Source of the DNA: Actinoplanes lobatus
Lineage (GTDB): Bacteria > Actinomycetota > Actinomycetes > Mycobacteriales > Micromonosporaceae
Length of the DNA stretch: 64,000 nt
Direction: 5' to 3'
Assembly (NCBI RefSeq): GCF_014205215.1
Contig: NZ_JACHNC010000001.1
Coordinates: forward strand, 3,725,001 to 3,789,000
The notes beneath the pieces are model-generated. The model ran no database searches and was not told the DNA's origin. It saw nothing but the letters and a program-made list of their open reading frames with translations. The first letter of the stretch is position 1; each line of letters starts with the position of its first letter. Below, piece after piece: positions 1-8,252 of this stretch. The position numbers and the translations under genes are program-made.

Positions 1-1271
1 CCACCTCCGGTCGGGGCGGTGGCGTAGGCGGCGGGGCCCTGTTCGCCGTCGAGGGGGAGCAGTTCGCCGCCGGCCCGCCGGACGCCCTCCTGAAGGACCC
101 GGTCCAGGGCGGCCAGGTCCGCGTCCGGGCGGGCCGCCATCCGGATGAACGCGCGGACCGCCACCTCGTCCCCGGCGCCCGCCCTCAGCAGCAGCGCCAC
201 ACTGGTCTGCGCGGCCGGGGCGGTCGCCGCCCAGGCGAACAGCGACCCGATCTCGGTGGCCGACGTGGGCCAGGTCTTCAGCCAGTACGTCCGGTGGATC
301 AGCCGCGCCGACCGCCAATGCGTCCACGCCTCGTCCACGCCCGGGCCGTCGGCCAGCGCCCACGGTTCCACATCGCACGATCGGGCCAGCAGGGCCAGCA
401 GCTGATCCGCGTCCAACGGCCGGCCGGTGATCCCGAGCCGCCGTAGGTTGGCCGCCACCTTCCGGCCCAGCCCGCCGACCAGCGTGGCGGCCGCCTCCGG
501 GTCGGCGGTGTGGTCGAGCAGCGCCTCGGCCAGCGCCTGCGCGTCGATCCGGACGCTGATCGACGTCTCCCGGTAGGCCGGCACCGGCCCGGCGCTCACC
601 GACTCCACCAACTGCCGGTACGACGCCCCGGACGGCGAGGCGGCCGGCACGTCCGGGCTCGGCGCCGGCACCGTGTGCGTGACCAGCTCCATCACGAGGC
701 CCGGCTGCCCGGTGCCGGCGAGCGCTCCGGCCAGCGCGTCCATCGGCACCTCGGTGACGGCCGGGTCGACCGCGACGACGCTGTACCAGCCGGCCTCGTC
801 CCGGGCCACGCCGACGGTGCCGTCCGACGCGGTCACGTCCCGCACGGTCAGGCCGGGCGCCACCGAACGGAGCGCGGCCAGCACCGGCCCGGACCGCGGA
901 TCCGGCCGGGCGGCCCGGCGGCGGCGGTGCTCGGCGGCGACCCGCCGGTGCTCCAGCCACCAGCGGTGCTGCCGGCGGGAGAAGAAGACCAGCACCACCG
1001 CGGCCGCGCCGGCCACGGTGACCGCGAGGGTGGCGATGTTCTGCGTGACGGCGAAGACGAGGGCCAGCGCCGCCGCCTCGGCCGCCACGATCTGCGCGAG
1101 GCTGAACGGGCCCAGATGGCCGCGCCGGGGTACGGCCCGGACCGAGGCCTCCGGCGGCCGGTACTGCGGCGTGGCCCGCGGAACCGGCCGTGGCGGGGGA
1201 GGCTGGGCGGCGCTGCCCGGCGGTCGCAGCGGCACCGCGGCGCCGTACGTCGGTCCCTCACCCCGGTGCAC
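1..1271 (-). CDS. eccE: Type VII secretion protein EccE (3' part cut off by window edge)
   Basis: Membrane component of an ESX/type VII secretion system; in mycobacterial systems EccE sits at the edge of the inner-membrane EccBCDE complex. The reading frame is open from 1271 to base 1, giving about 423 residues with no stop in the window. A proline-rich N-terminus (1-45) is followed by two adjacent hydrophobic helices (about 58-76 and 78-98), then a basic stretch (RRQHRWWLEHRR) and a soluble domain carrying HRTYWLKTWP near residue 324, a motif typical of EccE. The GTG start at 1271 follows a strong GGGGGAGG ribosome site, and an in-frame stop lies just upstream. It follows the EccA-like gene by 49 nt on the same strand, the usual eccA/eccE neighbourhood. 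The family call rests on topology, motif and context. Confidence 0.8.
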   Translation of the reverse strand, partial: MHRGEGPTYGAAVPLRPPGSAAQPPPPRPVPRATPQYRPPEASVRAVPRRGHLGPFSLAQIVAAEAAALALVFAVTQNIATLAVTVAGAAAVVLVFFSRRQHRWWLEHRRVAAEHRRRRAARPDPRSGPVLAALRSVAPGLTVRDVTASDGTVGVARDEAGWYSVVAVDPAVTEVPMDALAGALAGTGQPGLVMELVTHTVPAPSPDVPAASPSGASYRQLVESVSAGPVPAYRETSISVRIDAQALAEALLDHTADPEAAATLVGGLGRKVAANLRRLGITGRPLDADQLLALLARSCDVEPWALADGPGVDEAWTHWRSARLIHRTYWLKTWPTSATEIGSLFAWAATAPAAQTSVALLLRAGAGDEVAVRAFIRMAARPDADLAALDRVLQEGVRRAGGELLPLDGEQGPAAYATAPTGG

Positions 1272-1320
1272 CCGTCGCCTCCCCCGTACCGTCGGTGTCG
1301 GTCTGCTGTCTCACCGTAGT

Positions 1321-2979
1321 TCAGCGGATCGCCACCCGCAGATCCGCGAGCATCAACGTCCGCAGATCGTCGCGGCTGGGCATCCGGCCCATCGCCCGCA
1401 GCCGTCCGGACTGCGCCTTCCGCATGCCTTCCAGCAGCTTGCGGGCTTCCCGGGCGTTGCCGAAGTTCCGGTCCCGTTCGAGCTGTCCGAAGTGCTCCCA
1501 CAGGGCCTCCGGCAGGCCCTCGTCGAAGATGTAGTCGTCGTGCCGGGCGATCCGGTCGGCGATCCTCACGAGTTCGTCCGGCCCGTAGTTCTCGAACTCC
1601 ATGGTCTTGGCGAACCGGGACGCCAGACCGGAGTTGGCGTCCAGGAAGTCGGACATCTCCTTGGTGTAGCCGGCGACGATCACCGCGACCTGGTCCCGGT
1701 GGTCCTCCATCAGTTTCACCAGGGTGTCGATCGCCTCCTGACCGAAGTCGGCGGCCGCCCCGCCGGCGCGGGCCAGCGTGTACGCCTCGTCGATGAACAG
1801 CACGCCGCCCATCGCCTCCTCGAACACCGAGGTGGCCTTCTCCGCGGTGTGCCCGATGTACTGTCCGACCAGGTCGCGCCGGGACACCTCACGGAACTGC
1901 CCGTTCGGCAGCACCCCCAGCGCCTTCAGCAGCTGGCCGTAGATCCGGGCGACGGTCGTCTTCCCCGTCCCGGGGGCGCCCGTGAAGATCAGGTGGTGGC
2001 TGACCGTGCCGACCGACAGGCCCGCGCTGCGCCGCCACTCGTTCACCTGGATCTCGTCGATCAGGGCCCGGACCTCGTTCTTCACCCCGGCCAGGCCGAT
2101 CATCGAGTCGAGTTCGGTGAGCAGCCGGTCGACCTCGGCGGCGTCCTGTGCGGCGCCGGCCGCGACGACGCCGGCCTGCGGCAGCCCGCCGGTGTCGGTC
2201 AAGGTGACCGTGGCCTGCGCGCCCGGGTCGACGGCGACGGGTGGCTCCGCGGTCTGCTCGACCCGGCACTGCTCGATCACCGCCGTGCAGCCCGGCCCGA
2301 TCACGATCCCGGAACCGTGCGTCTGATGCACCCAGGTCTCCACGATCCGGGTCGCGCTCGCATAGGCCACCACGATGCCCGCGTCACCGGTGCCGGAGAC
2401 CTCGCAGCGCTCGATCACCGGGCGGGCCGACTGGTAGACATAGACGCCCCGGTAGCCGCAGTCGCTCACCTTGGTGCCGCGGATCTCCGGGTCGGCGCCC
2501 AGCCGCACGATCACCCCGTCGTCCGAGACGCCGCGGATCTCGCAGGAGTCGACCGTGCCGCCCGCGTCGGAGTAGACGAACCCGTGTTGGCCGCGCACCA
2601 CCCGCACCTCGGTGGCGTCGACCATGGATCCGCCGTCGGCGTGCAGGGCCGAGCCGTAGCCGGCGGACAGCTCGCAGCGCCGCAACCGCACCCGGCCGCC
2701 GCCGATCGCCACGGCCGGATAGTCGTCCGAGGTGAGGGCGAGGCCCTCCACGTCGACCTCGCCCGACGACACGGCCAGTGCCGGACCGTCCAGACCGGAC
2801 GCGTCCACGACGGCGGAACCGGGATCGCCGGAGGCACGCACGGTGAGGCGGCGCCCGGTCAGATCGATGCGCTCCCGGTAGGTGCCGGGAGCGAGGACGA
2901 CGGTGGCCCCGTCCGGGGCGACCTCGAGAGCGTCGCGGAGAGTCGGGTACGTGCCGGGGACCGCCAGGGTGCTGACCAC
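1321..2979 (-). CDS. EccA-like AAA+ ATPase with N-terminal beta-helix domain
   Basis: A 552-residue protein in two parts. Residues about 1-255 form repeated short strands of the right-handed parallel beta-helix (pectate-lyase/NosD-like) type, with recurrent I-x-G-x-x-V and VxxSxxxG patterns. Residues about 270-552 are a CbxX/CfxQ-type AAA+ ATPase with Walker A FTGAPGTGKTT, Walker B GGVLFIDEAYTLA and an arginine-rich C-terminal helix region. The ATPase half matches the ESX chaperone-ATPase EccA, whose usual N-terminal half is a TPR-like domain; here a beta-helix replaces it. The GTG start at 2979 has GAAGGAG eight bases upstream. It heads a two-gene run with eccE. Coupling to type VII secretion is inferred from that neighbour. 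Confidence 0.75.
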   Translation of the reverse strand: MVSTLAVPGTYPTLRDALEVAPDGATVVLAPGTYRERIDLTGRRLTVRASGDPGSAVVDASGLDGPALAVSSGEVDVEGLALTSDDYPAVAIGGGRVRLRRCELSAGYGSALHADGGSMVDATEVRVVRGQHGFVYSDAGGTVDSCEIRGVSDDGVIVRLGADPEIRGTKVSDCGYRGVYVYQSARPVIERCEVSGTGDAGIVVAYASATRIVETWVHQTHGSGIVIGPGCTAVIEQCRVEQTAEPPVAVDPGAQATVTLTDTGGLPQAGVVAAGAAQDAAEVDRLLTELDSMIGLAGVKNEVRALIDEIQVNEWRRSAGLSVGTVSHHLIFTGAPGTGKTTVARIYGQLLKALGVLPNGQFREVSRRDLVGQYIGHTAEKATSVFEEAMGGVLFIDEAYTLARAGGAAADFGQEAIDTLVKLMEDHRDQVAVIVAGYTKEMSDFLDANSGLASRFAKTMEFENYGPDELVRIADRIARHDDYIFDEGLPEALWEHFGQLERDRNFGNAREARKLLEGMRKAQSGRLRAMGRMPSRDDLRTLMLADLRVAIR

Positions 2980-3175
2980 GAGCGGAGCTCCTTCGTGCGA
3001 GTCTGCGTCACCGTCCGGCGTGGACCGCCGGAAAGCGGCGTAGACCCGAGGCTAGCGCCCCGAACGAATCATGAAGGCCCCTGTCGATGAATCAACCCCA
3101 TTTTCGGTACGGCAAGCGACCCACCCACCCACGAAACGGTCAACCCACCTGTACGGCGGTGCACTCACCCTCCCC

Positions 3176-3294
3176 GCAAAACGCCGCCGGTGTCGAGGCA
3201 GCTGATTTGCCGACGCCAGCGGGTTTTGCTGGCGGCGGGAAATCACCTGCCTCGACACCGGTTACAAGGCGTTTTGCCGCGGAGCGAAGCGGAG
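3176..3294. repeat. Two-stem structured repeat, copy 1
   Basis: This imperfect palindrome fills much of the 320-bp gap between the EccA-like gene and the DUF4191 gene. Outer stem: GCAAAACGCC (3176-3185) pairs with GGCGTTTTGC (3268-3277). One G (3186) faces the unpaired bulge TTACAA (3262-3267). Inner stem: CCGGTGTCGAGGCAG (3187-3201) pairs perfectly with 3247-3261, then 6, 3 and 7 further pairs separated by single mismatches, closing on a 7-nt loop GGGTTTT (3221-3227). The tail CCGCGGAGCGAAGCGGAG (3277-3294) ends 5 nt before the minus-strand stop codon of the DUF4191 gene. The same architecture with different stem sequences recurs at 48372-48488. The remainder of the gap (2980-3175) holds no gene I can see. 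Confidence 0.85.
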
Positions 3295-3299
3295 CAAAG

Positions 3300-3992
3300 C
3301 TAGCGCGGTCGCTGCTGGCGGAACGCGCCCTTGCTCGGCCGCATGTTCTTCGGGATCGCGCCCTTCGGCATCTGGGGGCGTGCCATGAGGGCGCCGAGGC
3401 GCTTGTCCAGGGCGTTCACGTCCTTGCCGGTGAGGTTGCGGGGCAGCTTCAGCATGGTCGAGCGCAGTTTGCGGACCGGGAGCTGGCCCTCCTCGCTGCC
3501 GATCACGTAGTCGTAGAGCGGAGCGTTGCCGATCACCTTGACCAGCCGCTTGCGCTCCTGGCCGATGAGGTTGCGGACGCGCGCCGGGTCGCCCTCGCCG
3601 AGCAGGATCACGCCGGGCCGGCCGATCACCACGTGCACCATGTCGAACTGCGTCGTGGAGCTGGCCGCGGGGCGGACCCGCCAGTCACCGCGCATGTTCT
3701 CCATCAGCGAGGCGGCGGCGCCGGGCTGGCCCTCCGCGACGTTCATCATCGCGGTGTTCGACCGCAGGTTGAGCACGATCAGCACGGCCAGCAGCGTGAA
3801 CAGGATGCCGACCGGGATCCAGAGGAAGCCACCCGTCAGGAGCACGACGACAACGGTGATCGCCACCGGGATCGCCACCGCCGTGACGACAAGCGGGACG
3901 AACCATTTGTCCTGCTTCGCCGTGAACGCGAACACCTGGCCGATCTGCTTCAGGCGCTCGCGGAACGACACCTTCTCCTGGGGTTTTGCCAT
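3300..3992 (-). CDS. DUF4191 family membrane protein
   Basis: A 230-residue protein whose start (MAKPQEKVSFRERLKQIGQV) and two close hydrophobic helices (about 32-55 and 58-80) match the actinobacterial DUF4191 family, which usually lies next to lipA; M. tuberculosis Rv2219 is an example. The remaining 150 residues are cytoplasmic and mixed-charge, with a basic C-terminus rich in K, R and Q. Function is unknown. Here lipA is about 5 kb away, separated by a LuxR-type regulator and a small gene, so the usual pair has been split. The structured repeat lies directly after its stop codon. Confidence 0.8.
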   Translation of the reverse strand: MAKPQEKVSFRERLKQIGQVFAFTAKQDKWFVPLVVTAVAIPVAITVVVVLLTGGFLWIPVGILFTLLAVLIVLNLRSNTAMMNVAEGQPGAAASLMENMRGDWRVRPAASSTTQFDMVHVVIGRPGVILLGEGDPARVRNLIGQERKRLVKVIGNAPLYDYVIGSEEGQLPVRKLRSTMLKLPRNLTGKDVNALDKRLGALMARPQMPKGAIPKNMRPSKGAFRQQRPR

Positions 3993-4155
3993 AGCCGCAA
4001 AGTGTAGTGGGGCTCAGGTACCTTACGGCGTCCCGGGGACCCGGACGGCCGTGCGTAAGGAGGGGGCGACGTCGCGGATGAGGCGGCCGCCCCATGCCCC
4101 GAGGCCGCCTTCGGGCGAAGAGTCGGTGTCACACCAACCGACAGGAGTCCCGCAA

Positions 4156-4332
4156 ATGATTCCCTTCAGCGACCCCGACACTCAGTTCCGCCTGGTCCGC
4201 GATCACCTCGACGAGCGCATCCGGGCCGCCGAGGACCACCGGCTCGTCCGGAAGGCCGCGACCGTACGGGCACGCCGTACCGGCCGATGGCCCAGGTGGC
4301 GGCGGGACGATCGGCGGCCTCTCGCATCGTGA
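4156..4332 (+). CDS. Small conserved-looking hypothetical protein, 58 aa
   Basis: The ATG at 4156 is preceded by ACAGGAG eight bases upstream, a good ribosome site. The product is 58 residues, begins MIPFSDPDTQFRLVRDHLDE and is strongly charged, with an arginine-rich tail and no membrane segment. The N-terminal half looks like a single amphipathic helix. I believe similar short proteins occur in other actinobacteria but cannot name a family. It ends 32 nt before the chosen start of the LuxR-type regulator and may be co-transcribed with it. Confidence 0.55.
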   Translation: MIPFSDPDTQFRLVRDHLDERIRAAEDHRLVRKAATVRARRTGRWPRWRRDDRRPLAS

Positions 4333-4364
4333 TCGGGGCAGAGGTTCTGTCGTACGGGCGTGGC

Positions 4365-7300
4365 ATGCTCGACCTCATGGTGGCGAGCGCGCACAGCACG
4401 GTCCTGGTCGGACGGGATGCCGACCTCGCCACCCTGCACGACGCGTTCCGGCGGGCCGGCGGCGGTGAGGCGCCGGCCCTGCTGATCGGGGGCGAGGCCG
4501 GCGTCGGCAAGACCCGGCTGGTCGAGGAGTTCGTCCGCGGGCTGGACGCGCGGGTCCTCGTCGGCCAGTGCCTCGAGCTGGGGGAGGAGGGCCTGCCCTT
4601 CGCCCCGTTCGCGGCCGCCCTGCGCGAGCTGGCCCGGCACGAGGGCGGCGCGGTGTTCGCCGGGCGGGAGGCCGAGTTCGCCCGGCTGCTGCCCGAGCTC
4701 GGGTCGCCGCCGGAGCTCGGCGGCAGCCACCGGGGTCATCTGTTCGAGCTGGTCGGGGCACTGTTCGCCCGGCTCGGCGAGCAGCGCCCGGTGGTCCTCG
4801 TGGTGGAGGACCTGCACTGGGCCGACCGGTCCACCCGTGACCTGATCGGGTTCCTGGTCCGCTCGGCCCGGGTGCCGCGCCTGCTGCTCGTCGCGACGTA
4901 CAGGACGGACGAGCTGCACCGCGGCCACCCGCTGCGACCGTTCCTGGGCGAGCTGGAGCGGGTCCGCGGCGTCCACCGCCACGACCTCGACCGGCTCGAC
5001 CGCGACGGCACCGCCGAGCTGCTCGGCCACCTGCTCGGCGCCGAGCCCGACCGGCCCACCGTCGACGCCGTCTGCGAGCGTGCCCAGGGCATCCCGTTCT
5101 TCATCGAACAGTTCGCCGCCTCCGCCGACCCGCGCTGCGGCGACATCCCGGAGACGCTGCGCGACCTGCTGCTCGCCCGGGTCGACCAGCTGCCCGAGGC
5201 GGCCCAGCGGGTGCTGCGGGTGGCCGCGGTCGGCGGCACCCGGTTCGGCCACGAACTGCTCGCCCGGGTCGCCGACGTCGACGACGCCGCCCTGGAGTCG
5301 GCGCTGCGGTCCGCCGTCGCCGCCCAGATGATCGTCTTCGACCCCGACGGGGGCTACGAGTTCCGGCACGCGCTGGTTCGCGAGGCGGTCCACGACGACC
5401 TGCTGCCCGGCGAGCGGGCCCGGCTGCACGCCCACTATGCCCAGGCCATCGAGGCCGAGCCACGGCTGGTGGCGGCCGACCGGGCGCCCGCCGAGATCGC
5501 CCACCACTGGTTCTGTGCCCGCGACCACGCCCGGGCGCTCGTCGCCGCGGGCCGGGCCGCCGACGCGGCCGGTCGCCGCTACGCGTTCGCCGAGCAGGCC
5601 CGGCTGCTGGAGCGCGCCCTCGAGCTGTGGGAGCAGGTGCCCGACGCCGCCGAGCTGCTCGGCAAGTGCCACCTCGACCTGCTGGAGGAGGCGGCGCTCG
5701 CGGCCATCGACGCCGGAGACCACGGGCGGGCCGGCCGGCTCACCCGGGCCGCGCTCGCCGACCTGGACGGCGAGGCCGAGCCGACCAGGGCCGCCCGGCT
5801 GCTCATCCGGCGGGCCAAACTGCTGCGCAACGCCGGGAAGAGCGACGGGGCGGCGGAGGCCCGCGAGGCGTACCGGTTGCTCCAACTCGCCCCGCCCGAC
5901 CTGCCCTGGCTGAAACTGCTCGGCGACGTGGCCTATGTGTTCTCCGGCATCGACGGCGACGAGGCCGGCCGGATCGCGGCGCAGGTGATGGCGTGCGCCG
6001 GCGAGTTCGGTGACGAGGCCGCCCGGATCGCCGCCGAGATCACCTTCGGCCAGGTGTGCAGCGGCCACCTGCCGCCCGAGCAGAGCCTGCCCGCCGTGCG
6101 CCGGGCGATCGAACGCGCCCGTGCCTCCGGCGACATCCCGAACCTCGCGCACGGCCTGGTCAACATCTCCGACACGCTGTACGAGGTGGGGGCGTATGCG
6201 GAGTCCGCCGCCGCGGCCGCCGAGGGCGTCCCGCACGCCGACCGGGTCGGAGTCAGCCGCACCACCGGCGTCTACCTGCTGGCCAACCACGCCGAGGCGC
6301 TGATGGCCCTGGGCCGGTGGGACGAGGCCGACGCCCGCCTCGCCGAGGCCGCCCGCCACGACCCGCCCGGCACCCTGGTCGTGCCGTGGCTGCGGTTGCG
6401 CGCCCGCCTCCGCCTGGCCCGCGGCCACGACGGCGCGGAGGCCCTGGTCGCCCAGGCGGCCGCCTACCTGGCCAAGCCGTTCCTCAACCCCGACCTGCGG
6501 TTGGGGCTGCTGGAGCTGCGCATCCACGCGGCGCTCGCGGCGGGCGACCCGGCCACGGCGCGGGCCGCCGCCCGGGTCGCCCTGCGGGACCGCTATTTCC
6601 ACCACCTGCCCCGCTACTCGTGGCCGTTGCTGGCCGCCGCGGCCCGTGCCCTTCCGGCGTCCTCGTTCCCCGCACCTCCCGGCGGGGCCCGCGCTCTGTC
6701 CGCGTCCCCGCTTCTTGAGCCTCCCGGCGGGGTCCGTGCCGTGTCGGCGTCCTCGCTTTCGGCGTCTCCCGGCGGGGCTCGTGCCGTGTCGGCGCCCCCG
6801 CTTTCCGCATCTCCCGGCGGGGCTCGTGCCGTGTCGGCGCCCCCGCTTTCCGCATCTCCCGGCGGGGCCCGTGCCCTGCCGGCGTCCCCGCTTTCCGCGC
6901 CTCCCGGTTCCGGTTCCTTCGCCGCGCCCGGGGTGATGTCCACGGCGAGCTGGGTCGTGGTGAACCAGGCCGTCCCCGACGGCCTGGCCCCGGGACGGGG
7001 GTGGTCCGGTGCGGAACATGATCATGTGCCGACCGCCACGACACAGGAGACCGCCCCTGATGAGGAACCCGGGCTGGCCGATCTGATCCGCGCGGCGGCC
7101 GAGCGCCTGCCACAGCGTCATCCGGCCGAATCGGCGTACGCCGCTCAGGTTTCCGCGCTGCTCGACGGTGGCGCCAACCGGTGGCGGGCGGCGGTCGCGG
7201 CCTGGCGGGCGGACGGTCAGCCGTTCCCGCTGGCCACGGCGCTGCTCGACTACGCGGAGGCGGTCGCCGCCGACCGCGCGGCGGCGACCGAGGCGATCAC

Positions 7301-7610
7301 CGAGGCCGGCGCGATCACCACCGCGCTGGGCGCCCGGTCGCTGGCCGGGGCCGCGGAGACCCTGGCCCGCCGGCTCGGGGTGGGCGGTGGCTCCGTCCCC
7401 GCCGCCGGGACCGAGGTGCTGACCGCCCGGGAGCGTGAGGTCCTGCGCCTGGTCGCGGAGGGCCAGAGCAACAGCCGGATCGCCCAGCGCCTGTTCATCT
7501 CCCCGAAGACGGCGAGCGTCCACGTCTCCCGCATCATCGCCAAGCTGGAGGTCACCAATCGGGTCGAGGCCGCCGCCGTGGCCCATCGCCTGGGCCTGCT
7601 CGACGGCTGA
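4365..7610 (+). CDS. LuxR-family regulator with AAA ATPase domain (LAL type)
   Basis: A transcription regulator of the large ATP-binding LuxR group, about 1,081 residues. The N-terminal ATPase has Walker A GGEAGVGKTRL (about 40-50) and Walker B VVLVVEDLHWADRST (about 143-157). A long alpha-helical, TPR-like middle follows. A LuxR DNA-binding domain ends the protein: LTAREREVLRLVAEGQSNSR, then a recognition helix containing SPKTASVHVSRI. Residues about 760-850 are a Pro/Ser/Ala/Gly-rich insert made of six 15-residue repeats. ATG 4365 and ATG 4377 are both possible starts; earlier starts would overlap the small upstream gene. The regulated genes cannot be told from context, since its flanks are a small gene and repeats. 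Confidence 0.85.
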   Translation: MLDLMVASAHSTVLVGRDADLATLHDAFRRAGGGEAPALLIGGEAGVGKTRLVEEFVRGLDARVLVGQCLELGEEGLPFAPFAAALRELARHEGGAVFAGREAEFARLLPELGSPPELGGSHRGHLFELVGALFARLGEQRPVVLVVEDLHWADRSTRDLIGFLVRSARVPRLLLVATYRTDELHRGHPLRPFLGELERVRGVHRHDLDRLDRDGTAELLGHLLGAEPDRPTVDAVCERAQGIPFFIEQFAASADPRCGDIPETLRDLLLARVDQLPEAAQRVLRVAAVGGTRFGHELLARVADVDDAALESALRSAVAAQMIVFDPDGGYEFRHALVREAVHDDLLPGERARLHAHYAQAIEAEPRLVAADRAPAEIAHHWFCARDHARALVAAGRAADAAGRRYAFAEQARLLERALELWEQVPDAAELLGKCHLDLLEEAALAAIDAGDHGRAGRLTRAALADLDGEAEPTRAARLLIRRAKLLRNAGKSDGAAEAREAYRLLQLAPPDLPWLKLLGDVAYVFSGIDGDEAGRIAAQVMACAGEFGDEAARIAAEITFGQVCSGHLPPEQSLPAVRRAIERARASGDIPNLAHGLVNISDTLYEVGAYAESAAAAAEGVPHADRVGVSRTTGVYLLANHAEALMALGRWDEADARLAEAARHDPPGTLVVPWLRLRARLRLARGHDGAEALVAQAAAYLAKPFLNPDLRLGLLELRIHAALAAGDPATARAAARVALRDRYFHHLPRYSWPLLAAAARALPASSFPAPPGGARALSASPLLEPPGGVRAVSASSLSASPGGARAVSAPPLSASPGGARAVSAPPLSASPGGARALPASPLSAPPGSGSFAAPGVMSTASWVVVNQAVPDGLAPGRGWSGAEHDHVPTATTQETAPDEEPGLADLIRAAAERLPQRHPAESAYAAQVSALLDGGANRWRAAVAAWRADGQPFPLATALLDYAEAVAADRAAATEAITEAGAITTALGARSLAGAAETLARRLGVGGGSVPAAGTEVLTAREREVLRLVAEGQSNSRIAQRLFISPKTASVHVSRIIAKLEVTNRVEAAAVAHRLGLLDG
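6646..6915 (+). repeat. 45-bp in-frame tandem repeat inside the LuxR-type regulator gene
   Basis: Six imperfect 45-bp units encode the 15-residue block RAVSAPPLSASPGGA and variants. The two central units are nearly identical and the outer ones are diverged. The unit length keeps the frame, so the array lengthens the linker between the helical middle and the DNA-binding domain without breaking the gene. Confidence 0.85.
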
Positions 7611-7654
7611 CCGCCATCCGGGCCTCGCCTCGCTTCCGTGCGGGGCGGGCGACG

Positions 7655-7870
7655 GGGCCGGGCCTGGTGGAAACGGCCGGGCTGGCGGACGCGGCCGGGC
7701 TGGCGGGAGCGGCCGGGCTGGCGGGAGCGGCCGGGCTGGCGGGAGCGGCCGGGCTGACGGAAGCGGCCGGGCTGACGGGAGCGGCTGGGCTGGCGGTAAC
7801 GGCCAGCTGACAGGAGCGGTTGGGCTGGCGGAAGCGGCCAGCTGACGGGAGCGGTTGGGCTGGCGGAAGC
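7655..7870. repeat. 18-bp tandem repeat array downstream of the LuxR-type gene
   Basis: About twelve head-to-tail copies of an 18-bp unit close to GGCCGGGCTGGCGGGAGC occupy most of the 395-bp gap between the regulator (ends 7610) and the next gene (8006). The last two units on the right are grouped into a 35-bp higher-order repeat (7801-7835 and 7836-7870). The region is open in one frame as a Gly/Arg/Ala repeat but has no convincing start, so I call it non-coding. Confidence 0.8.
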
Positions 7871-7904
7871 AGTCGGACGCGGCGTCGGCGTTTCTGTCAA
7901 TCGG

Positions 7905-8004
7905 TTGGGAAACGCTAAAGGCGGGTGGCCGGGGTCCGATGTTGGGGGCCGGCTCTCCCGTAGGGGAACCTCAGCCGACCCGAGTCCTTCCCCCGGAGGC
8001 AAGT
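7905..8004 (+). promoter_or_regulatory. Candidate structured leader, possibly c-di-AMP riboswitch-like
   Basis: The 100 bases before the small membrane gene are not repetitive and contain short complementary blocks, for example CGGGT near 7920 with ACCCG near 7980, and GCCGG with CCGGC. The segment GTAGGGGAACCT, then CCGACCCGAGTC, then CCGGAGGCAA resembles the order of conserved blocks in the 3' half of ydaO/c-di-AMP riboswitches as I remember them. The 5' half matches poorly, so this is a weak call. The GGAGG of the last block also serves as the ribosome site of the next gene. Confidence 0.3.
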
Positions 8005-8005
8005 A

Positions 8006-8245
8006 ATGGATACCGCTGTCGAGGTGGGTTACGGCGTGGCCGAGTTGTTGTTCGGGCCGAACTCGCTGGTGCCGTGGTGGGCCTGGCTGGCTCCGGTCGC
8101 CATGATCTTTCTGAGGCTGCTCGCGCCGGTCCTCTTTCCGGAGGTCGCGGAGGCGCGATGGGGTTCGGACAGCGACATCGAGAGGGCCAGGCAGTCCAGA
8201 AACTCGAAGAAGTCCAATAAAGCCACTAAGTCCAAGAAGAAGTAG
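8006..8245 (+). CDS. Small membrane protein with lysine-rich tail, 79 aa
   Basis: ATG at 8006 follows CCGGAGGCAAGTA, a clear ribosome site. The 79-residue product has an N-terminal hydrophobic part (VGYGVAELLFG), a membrane helix around PWWAWLAPVAMIFLRLLAP (about 22-45), and a charged C-terminus ending in a run of K, S and N. No domain is recognised. It is followed by a good intrinsic terminator and preceded by a possible structured leader, so it is probably transcribed alone. Confidence 0.7.
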   Translation: MDTAVEVGYGVAELLFGPNSLVPWWAWLAPVAMIFLRLLAPVLFPEVAEARWGSDSDIERARQSRNSKKSNKATKSKKK

Positions 8246-8252
8246 CCGGTCA

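Noticed and set aside
673..3090. Long plus-strand frame across eccE and the EccA-like gene
   Set aside because: It covers two minus-strand genes with clear motifs and spans their boundary; no ribosome site and no recognisable protein.
3176..3294. Integron attC site
   Set aside because: GTTACAA at the inner right side resembles an attC core box, but its opposite strand is a single G, so there is no paired RYYYAAC/GTTRRRY box pair, and no integrase or cassette is nearby.
4203..7586. 1,127-residue reading frame antisense to the LuxR-type regulator
   Set aside because: It mirrors a gene with clear Walker and LuxR motifs, has Arg/Gly/Pro-rich translation with no family match, and reflects GC-rich codon structure on the opposite strand.
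7655..7870. Glycine-rich peptide gene in the 18-bp array
   Set aside because: The frame has no start with a ribosome site and consists only of the tandem repeat.
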